In this document: positions 22,739 to 26,699 of the stretch, piece by piece
Position numbering within the stretch: the first letter of the stretch is position 1
Layout of the letters: every line of letters starts with the position of its first letter
NCBI GenBank assembly: GCA_035503055.1
Contig: DATJTV010000082.1
Span: 1 to 26,699, forward strand
Direction: 5' to 3'
DNA: 26,699 nucleotides
DNA from: JAKAWQ01 sp035503055
GTDB taxonomy: Bacteria; Pseudomonadota; Alphaproteobacteria; Acetobacterales; Acetobacteraceae
Translations under genes and position numbers: made by a program
Notes under the pieces: generated by a model
Told to the model about the DNA's origin: nothing
The model's database searches: none
The model's input: the letters and a program-made list of their open reading frames with translations, nothing else

Positions 22739-23829
22739 GCGCCGAGCACCACGCGGTGATAGCGCCGGCCGAGCAGGGTGAGGATGTTGTAGTCATTGGT
22801 CCCGGCGGCCTCGGCCACCGCTTCGAGCGGCTGGGCCGGCCCGATCAGCTCGAGCCACTCGCCCGGGCCGAGGTCCGGATGGTCGGTCGCGTCATAGGTC
22901 GTGAGGTCCATGGAGACACGCCCTACCAGCGCCAGCCGCCTGCCGTCAAAGAAGGCCCCGCCCCGGTTCGAGAGGCTGCGCGGCCAGCCGTCCGCGTAGC
23001 CCACGCCAATCGTGGCGATCCGGCTCGGCCGCGCCGCCCGCCAGGTCGCGTTGTAGCCGACGCTCTCGCCCGGCCCGATTTCGCGCAGGCTCAGCACCCG
23101 CGCGGCGAGATGGACCGCCGGGCGCATCGGGTTCGCCTGGCCGGGCACCGGGTTGATGCCATAGAGCGCGGCCCCCGGCCGGGCGAGGTCCGAGGCGAAG
23201 CGCGGCCCGAGGAAGATCCCCGACGAATTGGCGATCGAGCGCGGCGCCGGCGGCAGCCGGTCCGCCAGCGCGGCGAAGCGGGCGCGCTGGTGCTCGTTCA
23301 TCGGATCCCCGGCGCGTTCGGCGCTCACGAGATGCGTCATCACGAACCTCAAAGCGACGCCCTCGAGCAGCGCGGGCTCGGCCGCCAGCGCCGCCACCTC
23401 GGCCTCCGTGAGCCCGAGCCTCGCCATCCCGGTATCGATGTGCAGGATCGCGGCAAGCGGCGCGCCCGCCCGCGTCGCCTCCGCGCGCCAGAGCGCGATC
23501 TCGCCGAGCGAGCCCAGCACCGGGATGACCCCGTTCGCACGGTATTCCCCCTCTGTCCCCGGATTTACCCCGTTCAGCGCCGCCAGCATCGCCTCCCCGA
23601 CCAGCGGGCGGATCGCCAGCGCCTCCTCGAGATGCGCGGTGAAGAAATGCCGGCAGCCGGCGGCGTAAAGCGCCGGCGCGACGATCCTCGCGCCGAGCCC
23701 ATACGCGTCCGCCTTGACCACTGCCGCAACCGGGCCCGCCGCGTGCCGCGCCGCGAGCGCCCGCCAGTTGGCGACGATGGCGGGAAGATCGATCGTCAGG
23801 ACAGCGGCGGCAGCCTCAGCAGCCGACAT
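22735..23829 (-). CDS. alr: Alanine racemase
   Basis: PLP enzyme of 364 aa that converts L- to D-alanine for peptidoglycan. The PLP lysine is K39 in VVKADAYGLGA and the catalytic tyrosine is Y259 in ESVGYNATW, on opposite faces of the site. The phosphate-binding segment RPGAALYG and the C-terminal motif VGRVSMDLT are also present. Length matches biosynthetic Alr. The ATG at 23829 lies 14 bases inside the 3' end of dnaB, and the last base of its stop overlaps the mlaE start region. The dnaB-alr order is widely conserved in bacteria, which supports the boundaries chosen. Confidence 0.95.
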   Translation of the reverse strand: MSAAEAAAAVLTIDLPAIVANWRALAARHAAGPVAAVVKADAYGLGARIVAPALYAAGCRHFFTAHLEEALAIRPLVGEAMLAALNGVNPGTEGEYRANGVIPVLGSLGEIALWRAEATRAGAPLAAILHIDTGMARLGLTEAEVAALAAEPALLEGVALRFVMTHLVSAERAGDPMNEHQRARFAALADRLPPAPRSIANSSGIFLGPRFASDLARPGAALYGINPVPGQANPMRPAVHLAARVLSLREIGPGESVGYNATWRAARPSRIATIGVGYADGWPRSLSNRGGAFFDGRRLALVGRVSMDLTTYDATDHPDLGPGEWLELIGPAQPLEAVAEAAGTNDYNILTLLGRRYHRVVLGA

Positions 23830-25312
23830 CGGAATGCTGGAGGTCGAGATCCGCGAACCGGGTGAACTCGGCCTCGAAGAAGAGATCGATCTTGCCGGTC
23901 GGCCCGTGCCGCTGCTTGGCGAGGAAGAGCTCGGCCCGGTTGTGCACGCGCTCCATGTCGCGCTGCCATTTCTCGGTCGCGTCCTGGAAGCGCTCCTCGG
24001 AATCGAAGCTCATCTGCTTGGGCGCGCGCTGCGCGAGATAGTACTCGTCGCGGTAGATGAACATCACCGAATCCGCGTCCTGCTCGATCGTTCCGGATTC
24101 GCGCAGATCCGAGAGCTGCGGGCGCTTGTCCTCGCGCCCCTCGACCGCGCGCGAGAGCTGCGAGAGCGCCAGCACCGGCACCGCCAGCTCCTTGGCGATC
24201 GCCTTCAGCCCCTGCGTCACCTGGCTGATCTCGAGCACCCGGTTCTCGGGCTTCGTTCCCGCCGCCGGGCGCATGAGCTGGAGATAATCGATCACCACGA
24301 GCGCCAGCCCCCGCGTGCGCTTGAGCCGCCGCGCCCGGGTGCGTAGCGCCGAGAGGGTGATCGCCGGCGTGTCGTCGATCTCGATCGGCAAGCCGCTGAT
24401 CTCGCGCGAAACGGCGACGAAACGATCGAAGTCGCGCTGGCCGATATCGCCGCGGCGAATCCGATCGCCGCTGATCCGCGCCTGCTCGGCGAGCACGCGC
24501 GTCGCGAGCTGCTCGGCGCTCATCTCGAGGGAGAAGATGGCGACCGCGGGCTTCTTCGCCTCGCCCGCGCGCTCGACGAGCAGCGCGCGTGCTGCCCCCG
24601 CGGCGATGCGCGTCGCCAGCGCCGTCTTGCCCATGCCCGGCCGGCCCGCGAGCACGACGAGATCGGAGGGATGGAGGCCACCCGTCTTGGCGTCGAGATC
24701 GGTGAGGCCGGTGGCCAGGCCCGAAACGTGCCCGGTGCGCCGGAAGGCGCGCTCGGCGCTTTCGATCGCCTGGGCGAGCGCACGCTCGAAATTGAGGAAG
24801 CCGCCATCGCCCGCGCCGCGCGTCGCAAGATCGTAGAGCGCCTGCTCCCCCGCCTCGAGCTGCCCGCGCGCCGGCAGCTCCGGCTCCGAGCCGAAGGCAC
24901 GGTTCACCATCACTTCGCCGAGATCGATCAGCTGGCGGCGCAGCCAGGCGTCGTGCACCGTGCGGCCATACTCGCCGGCATTGATGATGCCGACGGTCGC
25001 GGCCAGAAGCTGGGCGAGATAGGCGGTGCCGCCCACCTCCTCGAGCAGGCCGGAATGCTCGAACTCGGCCCTGAGCGTTACGGCGTCGGCGAGCTGGCCG
25101 GCTTCGACGCGCCGCCGGATCGCCTCGTAGAGGCGCGCGTGCACCGGGTCGGCGAAATGCTCGGGCTCGAGGAACTCCGAGACCCGCTCGTACGCCTTGT
25201 TGTTGGCGAGCAACGCACCCAACAACGCCTGCTCCGCCTCGAGGTTGGCGGGCGGCCGGCGCAACGCATGCCCGAGCAGGGGCGAATCGAGAGGGGCATC
25301 GGGGGGAGCCAT
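23816..25312 (-). CDS. dnaB: Replicative DNA helicase DnaB
   Basis: Hexameric replication-fork helicase of 498 aa. The N-terminal helical domain begins RRPPANLEAEQALLGALL, the classic DnaB opening, and runs to about residue 120. The RecA-like motor has Walker A G223-RPGMGKT-230, the ALVVIDYLQLM Walker B strand, a QLSRAVEGREDKRPQLSDLRESG arginine-finger region (core RPQLSDLRESG) and the terminal VMFIYRDEYY segment. I choose the ATG at 25312; the frame stays open upstream but that sequence is the palindromic repeat and leader. No intein is present. The gene heads a run with alr, mlaE, mlaF and radA. A near-consensus DnaA box lies 41 bases upstream. Confidence 0.96.
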   Translation of the reverse strand: MAPPDAPLDSPLLGHALRRPPANLEAEQALLGALLANNKAYERVSEFLEPEHFADPVHARLYEAIRRRVEAGQLADAVTLRAEFEHSGLLEEVGGTAYLAQLLAATVGIINAGEYGRTVHDAWLRRQLIDLGEVMVNRAFGSEPELPARGQLEAGEQALYDLATRGAGDGGFLNFERALAQAIESAERAFRRTGHVSGLATGLTDLDAKTGGLHPSDLVVLAGRPGMGKTALATRIAAGAARALLVERAGEAKKPAVAIFSLEMSAEQLATRVLAEQARISGDRIRRGDIGQRDFDRFVAVSREISGLPIEIDDTPAITLSALRTRARRLKRTRGLALVVIDYLQLMRPAAGTKPENRVLEISQVTQGLKAIAKELAVPVLALSQLSRAVEGREDKRPQLSDLRESGTIEQDADSVMFIYRDEYYLAQRAPKQMSFDSEERFQDATEKWQRDMERVHNRAELFLAKQRHGPTGKIDLFFEAEFTRFADLDLQHSDVGC

Positions 25313-25347
25313 GGGGCGGGGACCATAGTCCCCTCCCCCGCGCAGGA

Positions 25348-25386
25348 CACCCTGTGGATAGGGTGCAACATGGGAGTGGTTTTTTC
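25348..25386. promoter_or_regulatory. Leader of dnaB: palindrome with DnaA-box-like sequence and T-tract
   Basis: CACCCT (25348-25353) and AGGGTG (25360-25365) form a perfect 6-bp palindrome. It encloses TGTGGATAG (25353-25361), one mismatch from the DnaA box TGTGGATAA. A run of seven T (25380-25386) follows on plus, that is, an A-run on the transcribed strand ahead of dnaB. A promoter was not convincingly found. Confidence 0.35.
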
Positions 25387-25392
25387 TCCCCC

Positions 25393-25508
25393 CAGGGGCT
25401 CTGCCCCTGGACCCCGGCAAAGGCGGAGCCTTTGCAATCCATTACTTAAAAGATTCGGGGGTCTGGGGCCTCAAGGCCCCAGCGGGGTGCAGGGGCAGAG
25501 CCCCTGCC
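25393..25508 (-). repeat. Four-hairpin modular palindromic repeat, copy 2
   Basis: Reading on the minus strand from the argF stop: A, GCAGGGGC-TCT-GCCCCTGC (25508-25490); B, CTGGGGCC and GGCCCCAG arms around a 4-base loop (25483-25464); C, GCAAAGGC-TCC-GCCTTTGC (25436-25418); D, CCAGGGGC-AGA-GCCCCTGG (25411-25393). The order matches copy 1, and 25 bases covering C are identical. Element A begins four bases after the argF stop codon, so the whole element lies between argF and the dnaB leader. Confidence 0.85.
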
Positions 25509-25512
25509 TGGC

Positions 25513-26481
25513 CTAGCGCGCGGCGCCCAGCGCCCAGGCCAGCACGCCCTTCTGGGCGTGCAACCGGTTCTCCGCCTCGTCGAACACCACCGACTGCGGC
25601 CCGTCGATCACCGCCTCGTCCACCTCCTCCCCGCGATGCGCGGGCAGGCAGTGCATGAAGAGCGCATCCGGCGCGGCGAGCGCCATCAAGGCGGGCGTCA
25701 CGCGGTAGGGCGCGAGGAGATTGTGCCGGCTCTCCTTCGGGTCGTCCGACATGCTCAGCCAGGTATCGGTGACGACGCAGCGCGCGCCGGCGACGGCCTC
25801 CTCGGGGGAGTCGAACAGCTCGATCCGCGCTCCCTGTTCCCGCGCCCAGGCGACGAGCGCCGGCGGCGGGCGGAGCTGCTCGGGTGTGGCGAGGCGAAGC
25901 GTGAAGTGGAAGCGCGCCGCGGCCTCGATCCAGGAGCGCGCGACGTTGTTGCCGTCGCCCGACCACGCCACCGCCTGGCCCGCAATCGGGCCGCGATGGT
26001 CCTCGAAGGTCATCACGTCCGCCATGAGCTGGCAGGGATGGGAGGATGCGGTGAGGCCGTTGATCACCGGCACCGTCGCGTAGGCGGCCAGCTCGGCGAG
26101 CTTCTCCGCGCGGTCGGTGCGGAGCAGGATCGCGTCCACGTAGCGCGAGAGCACGCGCGCCGTATCGGCAACGCTCTCGCCGCGGCCGAGCTGCGTTTCG
26201 TAGCCCGAGAGCGAGATCACCTCGCCGCCGAGCTGGCGCATCGCGACCTCGAAGCTCACGCGCGTGCGCGTCGAGGGTTTTTCGAAGATCATCGCCAGCG
26301 TCTTGCCGGCGAGCGGGCGCGAGGAAACGCCGCCCGCCTGACGGAATCCGTGCGCGATGTCGAGCATCTGGCGGAGCGTCGGCGTGTCGAAGTCGCGCAG
26401 ATCGAGGAAATGGCGCGGCGGCGGCGCCGCCGGCGTCTCCCGGTCCTGGTCCGCCTTCTGGCGCTTCAGCGCGCCGCTCAT
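25513..26481 (-). CDS. argF: Ornithine carbamoyltransferase
   Basis: Makes citrulline from ornithine and carbamoyl phosphate in arginine synthesis; 322 aa, cytosolic, trimeric in the family. The carbamoyl-phosphate loop S70-TRTR-74, the H148-PCQ-151 motif and the ornithine-site H277-CLP-280 in LFMHCLPAHRGEEV identify it as OTC rather than aspartate carbamoyltransferase. The usual SMG loop reads SMS here (WLSMSDDPKE). A polar extension of about 22 residues precedes the first conserved segment, FLDLRDFD. The ATG at 26481 overlaps the argD stop (ATGA), so the two arginine genes are coupled. A palindromic repeat begins four bases after its stop. Confidence 0.95.
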   Translation of the reverse strand: MSGALKRQKADQDRETPAAPPPRHFLDLRDFDTPTLRQMLDIAHGFRQAGGVSSRPLAGKTLAMIFEKPSTRTRVSFEVAMRQLGGEVISLSGYETQLGRGESVADTARVLSRYVDAILLRTDRAEKLAELAAYATVPVINGLTASSHPCQLMADVMTFEDHRGPIAGQAVAWSGDGNNVARSWIEAAARFHFTLRLATPEQLRPPPALVAWAREQGARIELFDSPEEAVAGARCVVTDTWLSMSDDPKESRHNLLAPYRVTPALMALAAPDALFMHCLPAHRGEEVDEAVIDGPQSVVFDEAENRLHAQKGVLAWALGAAR

Positions 26482-26699
26482 TTCGCCGCGACCTTGGTGC
26501 TCGTGGGCAGGCAGCGGAGCGCGGCGCGGCGGAGCATCGCCGCCGCCTCGTCGCACTCGGCCTCGCGCACGATCAGCGGCGGCACCAGGCGGAGCACGTT
26601 CTCCCCGGCATTGACGGTGAGCAGCCCCTCGGCGAGGCAGGCGGACGCCACCTCGCCCTGCGGCGGCACGCATTTCAGCCCGACGATCAGGCCGGCGCC
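26478..26699 (-). CDS. argD: Acetylornithine/ornithine-type aminotransferase, C-terminal part
   Basis: Only the last 73 residues are inside the window; the frame is open to the right edge. The visible sequence, GAGLIVGLKC at the edge followed by ACLAEGLLTVNAGENVLRLVPP and LIVREAECDEA, is the characteristic C-terminal domain of class III PLP aminotransferases of the ArgD type (pattern G.GL..G, GLL...AG.NV.RL.PPLI). The PLP lysine lies outside the window. The stop overlaps the argF start, and argD-argF is a common order in Alphaproteobacteria, which supports the acetylornithine assignment. A dual role as succinyldiaminopimelate aminotransferase is known for some ArgD proteins. Confidence 0.88.
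   Translation of the reverse strand, partial: GAGLIVGLKCVPPQGEVASACLAEGLLTVNAGENVLRLVPPLIVREAECDEAAAMLRRAALRCLPTSTKVAAK

Overview
The window is dense, very GC-rich bacterial chromosome (strong G/C third-position preference in every gene). Gene families and order point to an alphaproteobacterium of the Rhodospirillales, most likely Acetobacteraceae-like. That placement is inference from the run dnaB-alr-mlaE-mlaF-radA / cvpA-purF-SDR, an Fe-S-type PurF and the GC-rich palindromic intergenic repeats; no marker gene settles it. I see no tRNA, rRNA, insertion sequence, prophage, CRISPR array or recognisable defence locus. No gene-free stretch exceeds about 200 bases.

Left part, plus strand (1-3965): the 3' end of a Tad/Flp pilus locus, with the ATPase CpaF/TadA (cut by the left edge), the membrane platform proteins TadB and TadC, and a TadD-like TPR lipoprotein. 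The first three are joined by ATGA stop/start overlaps. A cupin/glutathione-S-transferase pair follows (4053-5137). A convergent minus-strand gene (5156-5659) encodes an unrecognised membrane-anchored protein with an in-frame 12-bp tandem repeat and a pilin-like N-terminus.

Transport part, plus strand (5858-13118): a TauD/TfdA-type 2-oxoglutarate dioxygenase, then a complete branched-chain/amide-type ABC importer (binding protein, LivH permease, a fused LivM-LivG permease-ATPase, LivF ATPase). Next comes a second, incomplete polar-amino-acid importer (binding protein and one permease, no ATPase). A strong hairpin separates the first binding protein from its permease genes, as expected where the binding protein must be made in excess.

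Housekeeping part (13255-26699): ftsK on the minus strand is divergent from a UbiH/COQ6-type flavin monooxygenase. That gene converges on a long minus-strand block, read right to left: argD (partial)-argF, then dnaB-alr-mlaE-mlaF-radA, then cvpA-purF-SDR. Most members overlap or lie within a few bases, so they are probably co-transcribed in two or three units.

The most unusual structure is a modular element of four consecutive hairpins present twice (about 13126-13252 on plus, 25393-25508 on minus). Both copies start a few bases after a stop codon, run in that gene's transcription direction, share a near-identical core, and carry different but self-complementary outer stems. I found no convincing new multi-gene system. 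The other points of interest are small: the unrecognised membrane protein, a cluster of GTCAC half-sites, a possible self-occluding ribosome binding site and a near-consensus DnaA box ahead of dnaB.
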